The notes beneath the pieces are model-generated. The model saw only the letters and a program-made list of their open reading frames with translations. It was not told where the DNA came from and did no database searches. Positions 1 to 5,999 of a stretch of DNA of 6,550 nucleotides are shown in pieces (positions within the stretch are counted from its first letter, which is position 1; every line of letters begins with the position of its first letter). This DNA is from Gammaproteobacteria bacterium. Lineage in GTDB: Bacteria > Pseudomonadota > Gammaproteobacteria > SZUA-229. Location of the stretch: positions 1 through 6,550 of the forward strand of contig JARFQK010000348.1 of NCBI GenBank assembly GCA_029287815.1. The letters are read 5' to 3'. Position numbers and translations under genes: made by a program.

Positions 1-765
1 GCACTTTGCGGTGTATTGGCGTTCGTCATCAACTGGCTGGCATTCATCCCGTCGGCACTAAAACAGACAGAGCACTATTACGATCTGGTAGGCGGTATCA
101 CCTATGTCACAGTAATCCTGGTCGCCGTGCTGCTGTCCAGCGAACTCGACCTGCGCGGTATGTTGGTGGCAGCTATGGTTTTAATATGGGCGCTGCGGCT
201 TGCGACGTTCCTGTTTCAACGCGTTTCAAAGGCTGGCGGCGACAGCCGCTTCGACGATATCAAGACGCGGCCGCAGAAGTTTTTCATGGCGTGGACCCTG
301 CAGGGCCTCTGGGTGCTGCTGACCGCGGCGGCCGCGCTGGCCGTTGTTACCGGTGGTGTGCGCGAGCCGCTCGGAGCTGTAGGCATCGCCGGCATTGCGC
401 TGTGGTCGTTCGGCATACTCATCGAGAGTGTCGCTGACCGGCAGAAGACCAAATTCAAAGCCGACCCGGATCATGAAGGAAAATTTATCAACGTCGGGCT
501 ATGGGCCTGGTCGCGCCACCCTAACTATTTCGGCGAGATCGTTCTGTGGACGGGCATGGCAATCGTGGCCGTGCCGGTCCTGCAGGGCTGGCAGTGGGCT
601 ACGCTGATATCGCCCGTGTTCGTGACGATTTTGCTGACCAAGGTCAGCGGTATCCCAGCGCTGGAAGAAAAAGCCGATGAACGTTGGGGCGGCCAGGACG
701 GGTACGAGGAATATAAGCGCAGAACGCCGGTACTGATTCCAAAGCCGCCGGCCATGCAAACCTAG
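1..765 (+). CDS. DUF1295 / steroid 5-alpha-reductase-like integral membrane protein, 5' end missing
   Basis: The reading frame is open from the first base, so the true start almost certainly lies left of the window; the TTG at 16 has no ribosome binding site worth the name. The 254 visible residues carry the family hallmarks (visible numbering): FFMAWTLQGLWVLLT at about 94-108, an ALWSFGILIESVADRQK stretch at about 133-149, the signature SRHPNYFGE at about 171-179, SGIPALEEKAD near 216-226 and a closing YKRRTPVLIPKPP. Several hydrophobic segments fit a polytopic inner-membrane protein. The family (DUF1295, Pfam steroid_dh-related) resembles eukaryotic 3-oxo-5-alpha-steroid 4-dehydrogenases and isoprenylcysteine methyltransferases; substrates of the bacterial members are mostly unknown, so no reaction is assigned. 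Compared with family members of about 260-270 residues only some 10-20 N-terminal residues appear missing. It converges on the VTT remnant. Family assignment is firm, function is not. Confidence 0.93.
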   Translation, partial: ALCGVLAFVINWLAFIPSALKQTEHYYDLVGGITYVTVILVAVLLSSELDLRGMLVAAMVLIWALRLATFLFQRVSKAGGDSRFDDIKTRPQKFFMAWTLQGLWVLLTAAAALAVVTGGVREPLGAVGIAGIALWSFGILIESVADRQKTKFKADPDHEGKFINVGLWAWSRHPNYFGEIVLWTGMAIVAVPVLQGWQWATLISPVFVTILLTKVSGIPALEEKADERWGGQDGYEEYKRRTPVLIPKPPAMQT

Positions 766-793
766 CCCGCATTTTCTCACCAAGATCACGGCA

Positions 794-1002
794 TCAGGCG
801 CAGGCGTCAGCCATCACGCCAGGCAGCATGCCGTTGAAACTGCCTTCGCAAATTCGCGCAGCCTGATAGCGGAGATTCCGGCAATGATGTTGATAACGGT
901 GAACGGTGCCACCGGGACGATACGCAATGCCACGATCGTGAGGACACCGCGCTCCGACAATTTTCGGCTGAGGCGGTTGACGCGGCTGCCTGCAACAGGG
1001 AC
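794..1002 (-). pseudogene. Remnant of a VTT-domain (TVP38/TMEM64, DedA-like) membrane protein, frameshifted
   Basis: Read on the minus strand, one frame gives AGSRVNRLSRKLSERGVL followed by the VTT core RIVPVAPFTVINIIAG and then ISAIRLREF. That frame then runs to a TGA at 816-814. The next frame continues the same domain with GSFNGMLPGVMA and ends at a TGA at 796-794. Aligning LREFA-x-GSFNGMLPG on the family pattern (LRDF-x-x-G-x-x-x-GMxPG) needs exactly one lost base, at about 845-850. A TAG just upstream (1023-1021) and the absence of the rest of the domain show that only about 65 of the usual 200 or more residues remain. The spacing and wording resemble the VTT domain found fused behind phospholipase D-like domains in proteobacteria; VTT proteins are inner-membrane proteins implicated in lipid or undecaprenyl-phosphate transport. 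No start codon or ribosome binding site is associated. The frameshift could be a sequencing error, but the missing ends could not. Confidence 0.78.
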
Positions 1003-1484
1003 ATGGGATCCACACTCCCCCTAAGTGGATAGACATTGCTATGTTATGTGTGGTAATGATACCAGCCAGTGGAGATCGTCAAATTTCGGCTCGGTGGTTG
1101 CCCTTTCGCGATTATGTAGTGAAAATGATAAAGTATCACGCGTGCTATCCGCTGGACAGCACGAGCGTTTAATTGATAACTGGAGCATATGGACACGAGA
1201 GGGATAGAAACATATCGGCAGAAACTGCGCGTATAGCTGGGTTTATGAAACGCAGACATCGGCATTTCAAAAGCCAAAGCCACTTCAGAACCCTAGCGGA
1301 GCAGCTTAGTGATGTATCAGTTGCCGCATAGCTCAATCAAAGCATGGCAGGATGCCAAGACAAGTTTCCTGGTACGCTATCAAACCCAACAGGACACTTT
1401 AGATAAAGCGAGAATGGAGTCGAGCTGAAATAGCAGTGTTTGTTTCGCCGGGAGCTGGCGAAGAAATCATACATTTTACAACTC
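1003..1484. other. Gene-free stretch of about 480 bp
   Basis: Both strands were read in all frames. Only short open frames without ribosome binding sites occur (for example plus 1025-1207 and minus 1044-1283), and their translations show no recognisable domain. A short hairpin (TTCGCC at 1444-1449 and GGCGAA at 1457-1462, 7-base loop) lies just ahead of the lipoprotein ribosome binding site and may be in its leader. No convincing promoter pair was picked out. The stretch may contain further eroded sequence of the neighbouring VTT gene, but nothing after the TAG at 1023-1021 could be matched to it. Confidence 0.5.
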
Positions 1485-1489
1485 AGGAG
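1485..1489 (+). promoter_or_regulatory. Ribosome binding site of the small lipoprotein
   Basis: AGGAG sits eight bases before the ATG at 1498. It is close to a consensus Shine-Dalgarno sequence at good spacing, and it is the main reason to accept so short a reading frame as a gene. Confidence 0.8.
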
Positions 1490-1497
1490 TAACCGTA

Positions 1498-1677
1498 ATG
1501 AAAGCACTTTCAATACTGCCCTTTATAATTCTTATGTCCATCGGCACTGTCATAACAGGCTGTGGCGGAAATGAAGGCCCTGCTGAACAGGCCGGAGAAG
1601 AAATCGATAATGCTGTAGAAAGTACGGGTGAAGCCATAGAGGAAGCCGGTGATGAACTGGAGGAAAAAACCCAGTAA
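1498..1677 (+). CDS. Small lipoprotein, 59 residues
   Basis: ATG 1498 to TAA 1675-1677, preceded by a good AGGAG. Residues 1-22 form a lipoprotein signal: Lys2, a hydrophobic core LSILPFIILMSIGTV (4-18) and the lipobox ITGC (19-22), so Cys22 would be lipidated and become the N-terminus. Gly-Gly-Asn at +2 to +4 contains no Asp at +2, which under the E. coli Lol rule predicts sorting to the outer membrane. The mature part of about 38 residues is acidic and repetitive: AEQAGEEIDNAVE, STGEAIEEAG and DELEEKTQ place Ala, Ile, Val and Leu at helical spacing, suggesting one amphipathic or coiled-coil helix. Many Gram-negative genomes encode similar tiny lipoproteins with an AGEKxDEAVE-type helix, and they are easily missed by length cut-offs. 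Function is unknown. No gene is close enough to form an operon with it. Confidence 0.82.
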   Translation: MKALSILPFIILMSIGTVITGCGGNEGPAEQAGEEIDNAVESTGEAIEEAGDELEEKTQ

Positions 1678-1790
1678 TCACTAGCGTTCAGCTTGTTTAG
1701 CGCGTCCCTGGCCTGCACTGTTGCGCTCGATGCATGACCTGTAGCCGGTGCTGCGCCTTCTGAACCGGGCGCTCTGGGCTTGTCAACTCT

Positions 1791-1817
1791 GCCGCGCATG
1801 CGTCACGCATGCGCGGC
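1791..1817. repeat. Perfect 12-bp inverted repeat with 3-base loop
   Basis: The arm GCCGCGCATGCG (1791-1802) is followed by TCA and its exact reverse complement CGCATGCGCGGC (1806-1817). Ten of the 12 bases in each arm are G or C, so a hairpin would be very stable on either strand. There is no run of T after it in either direction (GGTGACC on plus, AGAGTTG on minus), so it is not a standard intrinsic terminator. It could be a dispersed palindromic repeat, a protein-binding site or an RNA-stabilising hairpin. Confidence 0.85.
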
Positions 1818-1856
1818 GGTGACCTAGTGGTAAACCTGGCCAACGCGGGCGCGTAA

Positions 1857-2060
1857 TGGCTTTGCGACTCGGCCTTCAAGCAGCGCGCCAATACGAATTT
1901 CGTCTACCGTGAGACGGAAAAAGCCTACTGCAACAATTTCGGATCAAGACACAAGGAGTATTTTCAGCTAGCCCGCATGTTGCGCGCTAGTCATGAGCCT
2001 GATCTTGCAACCGGCAAGTCGCACAGTATATTTTCACCGGCCATATCCGCGGTGTTTTAA
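1857..2060 (+). other. Unassigned startless open frame, possibly decayed coding sequence
   Basis: Between two in-frame TAA codons (1854-1856 and 2058-2060) lie 67 sense codons, including a protein-like stretch NFVYRETEKAYCNNF and then HKEYFQLARML. There is an internal ATG at about 1977 but no ribosome binding site or plausible start for the whole frame. I do not recognise a family. It may be the relic of a gene whose other parts are lost, or simply chance openness. Confidence 0.22.
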
Positions 2061-2142
2061 TGCAGATCAAAGGTTGAGGCTAGGCTTAGGTGCTGGGCGC
2101 TTACCCGTCCCAATCACTGAGTGATAACAAAAAAGCGGTTAC

Positions 2143-2781
2143 TTAGTACGCCACCATGATTTCGTTCCGGCGTAGAAATGGCAATGTCCAGGGCGGGTTG
2201 TAACGGGCAAGCTCTGGCTTGCCCAGCGGTGTAATGCCCTTTCCGTTCAGCCATGTCATCAACTCGGCAGTTTTTGCGGCAATTTTATCCTCGCCGGTAA
2301 AACCCGAAAAACGAATCACGGCATAGTTCCTTGCCGGGACTTCACGCAGTGTCACAGCTGGATTATTTGGCCTGGGCAAAGTCTCCATTGTGTATTCACC
2401 AGGCATCACAAAATGTACACGCCATTGGCCAGCCTTCTGCTCGATGCTCACGGGGACGGTCATGCGTATTTTTTCTGACGCAGGCTCCATGACCACCGGC
2501 GCGGTCATACTGATTTTCTCGTTGTCACCTCTAACTGACGTATTATTGCCAAAAATATAATCGGCAATCAACCTGAAACCAGCGCTGGATGCCTCATCCA
2601 TCGACCCCGATACCAGTGTTTCAGCCACAATCACAGAATTGTAAGAACGCAACTCGAGCGCACCTGAACTCTCCAAGACTGCGTATTCCGGTTCTTCTAT
2701 CGCCATGACCGACCCTGCTGAAAACAAACCGAGTAATACCAGGATTAAACGTAACATTAAATTAGGCTGCCTTATGATCAT
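2143..2781 (-). CDS. Exported SOUL haem-binding family protein
   Basis: 212 residues. The SOUL domain fills the mature protein: EEPEYAVLE and LELRSYNSVIVAE near 29-54, FRLIADYIFGNN near 69-80, the hallmark KISMTAPVVME at 89-99, a second MTVPV at 107-111, HFVMPGEY near 123-130, LPRPNNPAV near 135-143 and the C-terminal YNPPWTLPFLRRNEIMV at 194-210. SOUL/HBP proteins bind haem or tetrapyrroles in some eukaryotes; bacterial members are little studied and haem binding here is only by family. A signal peptide with core LRLILVLLGLFSAGSV and likely cleavage after VMA (residue 27) predicts a periplasmic location. The start is uncertain: ATG at 2781 gives a long n-region, while ATG at 2757 gives a more standard signal (MLRLILV) but its AAGG lies about 12 bases upstream. 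Length and ends match the family, so the gene appears intact. It is transcribed alone. Confidence 0.93.
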   Translation of the reverse strand: MIIRQPNLMLRLILVLLGLFSAGSVMAIEEPEYAVLESSGALELRSYNSVIVAETLVSGSMDEASSAGFRLIADYIFGNNTSVRGDNEKISMTAPVVMEPASEKIRMTVPVSIEQKAGQWRVHFVMPGEYTMETLPRPNNPAVTLREVPARNYAVIRFSGFTGEDKIAAKTAELMTWLNGKGITPLGKPELARYNPPWTLPFLRRNEIMVAY

Positions 2782-3239
2782 ATCTTTAAAACTTTGACAT
2801 CAGACAGCACGCGTTAATCGAAGTTGAAAAAAATCGTTATTAGGGGAGCTCTGAAGAACTCATCCCTGAATTCTCAGGGCACGGCAAGCACAAAATGCGA
2901 TTTTCTGTTCCCCCTCATTTCCAATCGCTTGAGGCAATTGAAAGCGGCATCAATTAACGCATATGATGCCAGTGGCAACGAAGTCTACGAGAGCTTCGAC
3001 ACCTACGCTACCGCTCTTTCGCACCCCGGCGTCACTCCATAAGAGATTACAAATCACGTCCGTGTGTTGCCCCGTTGGGACCGCACTTCGAGCGTCACAT
3101 TCTCCGGGAAAGATTCATGCTTCGTTGCTCGCAATCACGGCAGAGTTCATAAACGGCTAAAGTAAAGTGCCATTCTCCTCTGGGGATGCAAACCTTGCGC
3201 TACGATTGTGATCATTCGTTGACAGGATACGACTTCCTG
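2782..3239. other. Gene-free stretch of about 460 bp with a small inverted repeat
   Basis: This gap should hold the promoter of the minus-strand SOUL gene at its left end, but no clear -35/-10 pair was found. A perfect repeat CCCTGA-ATTC-TCAGGG lies at 2864-2879. The plus-strand frame 2824-3042 starts at a TTG without a ribosome binding site; part of it (INAYDASGNEVYESFDT) reads like protein but belongs to no family I can name. The start GGGGAGCTCTGAAGAAC at 2843-2859 loosely recalls insertion-sequence ends, but no matching opposite end or transposase was found in the gap. Confidence 0.45.
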
Positions 3240-3242
3240 GCA

Positions 3243-3277
3243 CCCAAACAAACAACAGCCCGCCAAAGGCGGGCTGT
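3243..3277 (-). terminator. Intrinsic terminator of the multihaem cytochrome gene
   Basis: A perfect 10-bp stem, ACAGCCCGCC (3255-3264) and GGCGGGCTGT (3268-3277), with a three-base loop begins 20 bp past the cytochrome stop codon. Read on the minus strand the stem is followed by TGTTTGTTTGGG, a T-rich tract, as expected for a Rho-independent terminator in that direction. Plus-strand reading gives only a weak CGATTTATAG after the stem, so the minus direction is preferred. Confidence 0.9.
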
Positions 3278-3297
3278 CGATTTATAGTGAGCCTCGC

Positions 3298-5442
3298 TTA
3301 TCTGAGATACAAAAAGCGCCTGCCCCAGGCCCGATAGCTGACCGCCTGGCTGGCCGAGCCGCCGGCGCCCCTGCAGCTCAAAGTGAAATTCGCTGGACCA
3401 TTCAGCACAACGGACTCGGCGCCACTTACCGGTTTAGAACCCGACCAGCCACCGGACGCTGTGCAGGTGCTGGCATCCGTTGACGACCAGCTCAGTGTGA
3501 TCGTTCCACCACGAGCGAGTGCTCGTGGGCTCGAGGTGAGACTAACCGTCGGCGCAGCCACTGCTGCCGGCGGATCGACGGTCACGGTGACACTGTCGCT
3601 AACGCTGCCGCCATCACCAACGCAGGTCACTGCATACGTCGTGGTTGCGCTCGGGGTCACCGCTTCAGAACCATCGGGTTCGATACGCGCGTTCCAGTCG
3701 GCAGTACAAGCGGTCACATTGGTCGAGCTCCAGCTCAGTGTGGTTGATTGTCCCTGATCAATGGTTGCAGGAGCCGCTGTCAGGCTCGCTGTAGGAGGTG
3801 TCGGTGCTATACCGCCGCCATCATTGGCAACGGTGGTGTTGGCGCTGGCAATCTGTTCGTGTTTCAGACTCTGTTTCGCATAAAGCGTTTTGAAGGTCTG
3901 CACCTGTTCCAGATGGTCTTCTCCATAAAGATCCTGTAAGAACCCGTGTGCGATGGTCTGATAATTCAATGACACACTGAGATCAAGATCGCCGGCAACC
4001 GCCACCGGGACGCGATAGATCAGCTCATCGCTGCCCAGATTGAAGTCCGCATCATTCATGGCCTGGCCGTGGACAGCAACATCGAGCGGTACGGCAAATT
4101 TGTCGAAGCCTTGCGGCGTCAGCCGGTTGTCTTTCAGGTACTGAGCGGCGCGCAGCAGGGTGTAGGTGATGTTGCTGGCGGAATCAGCCATCACGGCCTC
4201 ATAGATCTGTACCTGGTCCTCTGCGGTAATCACATCGTAATGGGGCTCGAACAGGGTCTGATCCACATCGTTATCCGCGCCGTTGATCGAGCCGTCGGCA
4301 TTGATCCGGCCAGATTCGAACACGACCTGGTTATTGCTGTCGATCAGCTTGAAATGAAGCCACATACGCCTTGACGGGTAGGCGGTGGGTGCTTTGTGTC
4401 CCGACTTGTTCTGCACCCTGATGCGCGCCTCGAGAACACCCTCAGTGACCGTCGCCGACACGATCTCGATGGTTGCGGCGCTTCGCAGCATCGCCCGGGC
4501 ACGCTCGATACTCGCGTCCATACCGGCGCTGGTCACATCCAGTTGGGCGGCATTGTCCCGGAGCATGGTCAGCATCGTGGTATTGGCGCCGACGAGATGA
4601 TGTTTGGCGAAACCGTCCTTTGCGCCCAACCAGCGCGGGCGGTTGGAAACTTTTGCCGTGGTTTTCGGCATATGACAATCCTGGCAACTCTGCGGGTTGC
4701 TGCCGGCATCATCAAAGATGGAGTTCTGCCATTCGGTATACGGCATTTGCTCAGGAAACTCGGATTCTGCGGATGTGGTCAGCACGTTGCCGTTGCTGTC
4801 CACGAAAGGTGTTTTCAGATCATGGCAGGTGGCACAGAGCGCGGAATCAGAGAGGTGCGCGCTGTAGGCGGGCGTATAACCCGTGCTCCGGACCATGGGT
4901 TGCGCGAAGATGTCACTGAACTGACCGTAAATAGTCTTGTCGTTGTTGATCTTGTAATGCCCGGAGAATCCTTGCAGTGTACCCAGGCTGGCATCATCGG
5001 TAATCTGGTGGCACAAGGTACAACTGACACCGTTCATAGCAGCATCGTGCATGGCATGGCCCGGGGTCAGAATGCCGTTCGCCCCGAACAGGTTAATGTT
5101 GCCACCCTGCACCTTGGTTATCTCATAATTCGCCATCGGCGCATGGCATTTGGTGCAGGTGTCATTGATCACGCTGGATAACTGCGGATTACGCGCGAGT
5201 TCCGTTGCAACCTTGGCACGCCAGAAAGGATCCTTGGCCGAATTGGCCATCATCGACGCGCCCCAGTCCTCAACGATGGACACGTCTTCACCGGAGGTAT
5301 CGGTCATTCCGTCGTGACATTGGCTGCAGTTGCCAGAGCCGGAAAAATGCGATGTCGTGAAATTGGTGTTTTCCGCCGATGCGCTCAATGAAAACAGCGA
5401 AAACAGATTGAAAAGGGATAGGATGAATAGACTTCTTAACAT
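3298..5442 (-). CDS. Secreted pentahaem cytochrome c with two C-terminal Ig-like domains
   Basis: 714 residues from an ATG with GGAG seven bases upstream (about 5450-5453). Signal peptide 1-23 (core FILSLFNLFSLFSLS, cleavage after ASA). Five c-type haem motifs: CSQCH 39-43, CTKCH 96-100, CTLCH 141-145, CATCH 203-207 and CQDCH 253-257. Possible distal ligands are His32, 129, 132, 162, 196, 281/282 and His349 in SGHKAPTAYPSRR, a motif common after the haem region of cytochrome c554-like multihaem proteins. Other family marks are DVSIVEDWGASMMANSAKDP (53-72) and FPEQMPYTEW (229-238). Residues about 325-500 form a beta-rich domain without haem sites. Two Ig-like domains end the protein. Haem would be attached in the periplasm by the cytochrome c maturation machinery; the role is electron transfer, possibly at or outside the outer membrane, with partner and substrate unknown. 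The gene appears monocistronic with its own terminator. The last ten residues, AWGRRFLYLR, are unlike a normal Ig strand end. Confidence 0.92.
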   Translation of the reverse strand: MLRSLFILSLFNLFSLFSLSASAENTNFTTSHFSGSGNCSQCHDGMTDTSGEDVSIVEDWGASMMANSAKDPFWRAKVATELARNPQLSSVINDTCTKCHAPMANYEITKVQGGNINLFGANGILTPGHAMHDAAMNGVSCTLCHQITDDASLGTLQGFSGHYKINNDKTIYGQFSDIFAQPMVRSTGYTPAYSAHLSDSALCATCHDLKTPFVDSNGNVLTTSAESEFPEQMPYTEWQNSIFDDAGSNPQSCQDCHMPKTTAKVSNRPRWLGAKDGFAKHHLVGANTTMLTMLRDNAAQLDVTSAGMDASIERARAMLRSAATIEIVSATVTEGVLEARIRVQNKSGHKAPTAYPSRRMWLHFKLIDSNNQVVFESGRINADGSINGADNDVDQTLFEPHYDVITAEDQVQIYEAVMADSASNITYTLLRAAQYLKDNRLTPQGFDKFAVPLDVAVHGQAMNDADFNLGSDELIYRVPVAVAGDLDLSVSLNYQTIAHGFLQDLYGEDHLEQVQTFKTLYAKQSLKHEQIASANTTVANDGGGIAPTPPTASLTAAPATIDQGQSTTLSWSSTNVTACTADWNARIEPDGSEAVTPSATTTYAVTCVGDGGSVSDSVTVTVDPPAAVAAPTVSLTSSPRALARGGTITLSWSSTDASTCTASGGWSGSKPVSGAESVVLNGPANFTLSCRGAGGSASQAVSYRAWGRRFLYLR
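3343..3792 (-). repeat. Two tandem Ig-like domain units inside the cytochrome gene
   Basis: Residues about 551-622 and 631-700 are two diverged copies of one unit. Each begins (P)T-x-SLT-x-xP, continues with TLSWSSTNVTACTA or TLSWSSTDASTCTA, and ends with an FTLSC- or YAVTC-like strand. Each has a cysteine pair (579/607 and 660/690) at matching places, suitable for a disulphide in an exported protein. A proline- and glycine-rich linker (DGGGIAPTPPT) separates them from the cytochrome part. Such units are common in secreted bacterial proteins and usually act as spacers or adhesion modules. Confidence 0.8.
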
Positions 5443-5590
5443 ACAGGGTCTCCATTAATGATACTTTCGTGCTACCACGATCAGCGGTAGGAGCAATTCA
5501 CTCAATTAGGTATAGCTCATAAAACCGCACAAATGGAGGCGTTTTAAGCAAAAAGCGGGCACAAAATTAGGAGATAAGATAATGATAGTA
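5443..5590 (-). promoter_or_regulatory. Upstream region of the cytochrome gene
   Basis: Reading toward the gene this AT-rich stretch should hold its promoter. GGAG at about 5450-5453 is the ribosome binding site. A small inverted repeat, CTACC (5472-5476) and GGTAG (5486-5490) with a nine-base centre, lies in the expected leader. A TATACC about 65-75 bases before the start is a possible -10 box but has no good -35 at 16-18 bp, so no promoter is asserted. No clear FNR or CRP site was found. Confidence 0.35.
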
Positions 5591-5593
5591 TTA

Positions 5594-5722
5594 GTAAGAA
5601 TTGATACCGTTGGCTTGTAGGTGAAATGAGCGTCCTGTTAGCCCGATAGCAATCGGACCCCGCCGGTCGGCGACAGCTTTCACCCAGCCCAGATAACGAA
5701 TTTCTCCCCAATTCCGTGGACT
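5594..5722 (-). other. Unassigned open frame beside the efflux adaptor remnant
   Basis: Forty-three codons are open between TGA (5725-5723) and TAA (5593-5591), with a protein-like text WGEIRYLGWVKAVADRRGP. There is no start codon or ribosome binding site. It abuts the adaptor remnant but does not match the adaptor sequence expected after LYQIQGQSRLK, so it may be a different relic joined by a deletion, or chance. Confidence 0.2.
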
Positions 5723-5957
5723 TCAGGCGGCTCTGACCTTGAATCTGATACAGCGGCTCGCCCGGTTGCGTGACCAACCCTACTCAGCGAATTTCTTGAT
5801 CACAACGGCAGCGAACGGCCCCTTGATTCGCGTCTTTGCCAGGGTGGACTCGACACTCTCGATTTCGGCCTGAGCGGCCTTCAGCTTCAATTGCGCGACC
5901 TCAAAGCTGTACTCGGCTCATGCGCTCTGATTTCAGGATTTACCGAGACCGTGTCCG
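5721..5957 (-). pseudogene. Remnant of an RND efflux periplasmic adaptor (HlyD / membrane fusion protein)
   Basis: On the minus strand the frame 5917-5783 encodes 45 codons: YSFEVAQLKLKAAQAEIE, the end of the alpha-helical hairpin, then STLAKTRIKGPF, the classic entry to the lipoyl half-motif (usual form TxIxAPFDGVV), then AVVIKKFAE. It stops at TAG 5782-5780. Shifting by one base gives EVGLVTQPGEPLYQI in perfect continuation, so one G appears lost near 5783. Upstream, in another frame, RTRSR-stop-ILKSERMS (5957-5916) looks like the preceding helix, adding a second lesion. Only about 80 of the usual 350-400 residues remain; no pump (RND transporter) gene is in the window. Intact members bridge an inner-membrane transporter and an outer-membrane channel. 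The usual Ala-Pro-Phe-Asp is Gly-Pro-Phe-Ala here, in keeping with relaxed selection. Confidence 0.8.
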
Positions 5958-5999
5958 TTATGCAGACTCTGAAGCCAGGTTAAAAGACCATACCTGGAA

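Larger units (their letters stand above)
1678..2142. other. Long intergenic region with an unassigned open frame and a palindrome
   Basis: Between the lipoprotein and the SOUL gene no supported gene is visible. It contains the perfect inverted repeat listed separately, an open but startless plus-strand frame at 1857-2057 (stop TAA 2058-2060), and a small symmetric site ATCAC-TGA-GTGAT at 2112-2124. Neither inverted repeat is followed by a T-tract on either strand, so no intrinsic terminator could be assigned to either neighbouring gene. Confidence 0.5.

Noticed and set aside
6..437. Plus-strand frame overlapping the DUF1295 gene
   Set aside because: It is Arg/Ala-rich and out of frame with a strongly supported protein; a shadow.
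1025..1283. Short overlapping frames on both strands
   Set aside because: They have no start signals and unconvincing amino-acid composition.
2112..2124. ATCAC-TGA-GTGAT hairpin as terminator of the SOUL gene
   Set aside because: The stem is only five or six AT-rich pairs, and the T-run on the minus strand (GCTTTTTTG) comes before the hairpin, not after it.
2824..3042. 72-codon plus-strand frame
   Set aside because: It has a TTG start, no ribosome binding site and no recognised domain; kept only as a note in the gap entry.
3383..3757. Plus-strand open frame of 124 codons
   Set aside because: It is a mirror of the Ig-like repeats in the cytochrome gene, with no ribosome binding site.
4396..5181. 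Long plus-strand open frame of 261 codons
   Set aside because: It is antisense to the haem-binding part of the cytochrome gene; its translation is His/Arg/Gly-rich with no domain, and the minus strand has a full family match.
5634..5642. TGTTAGCCC as an integron attC core
   Set aside because: GTTAGCC does not fit GTTRRRY, and no partner RYYYAAC site or integrase gene was found.
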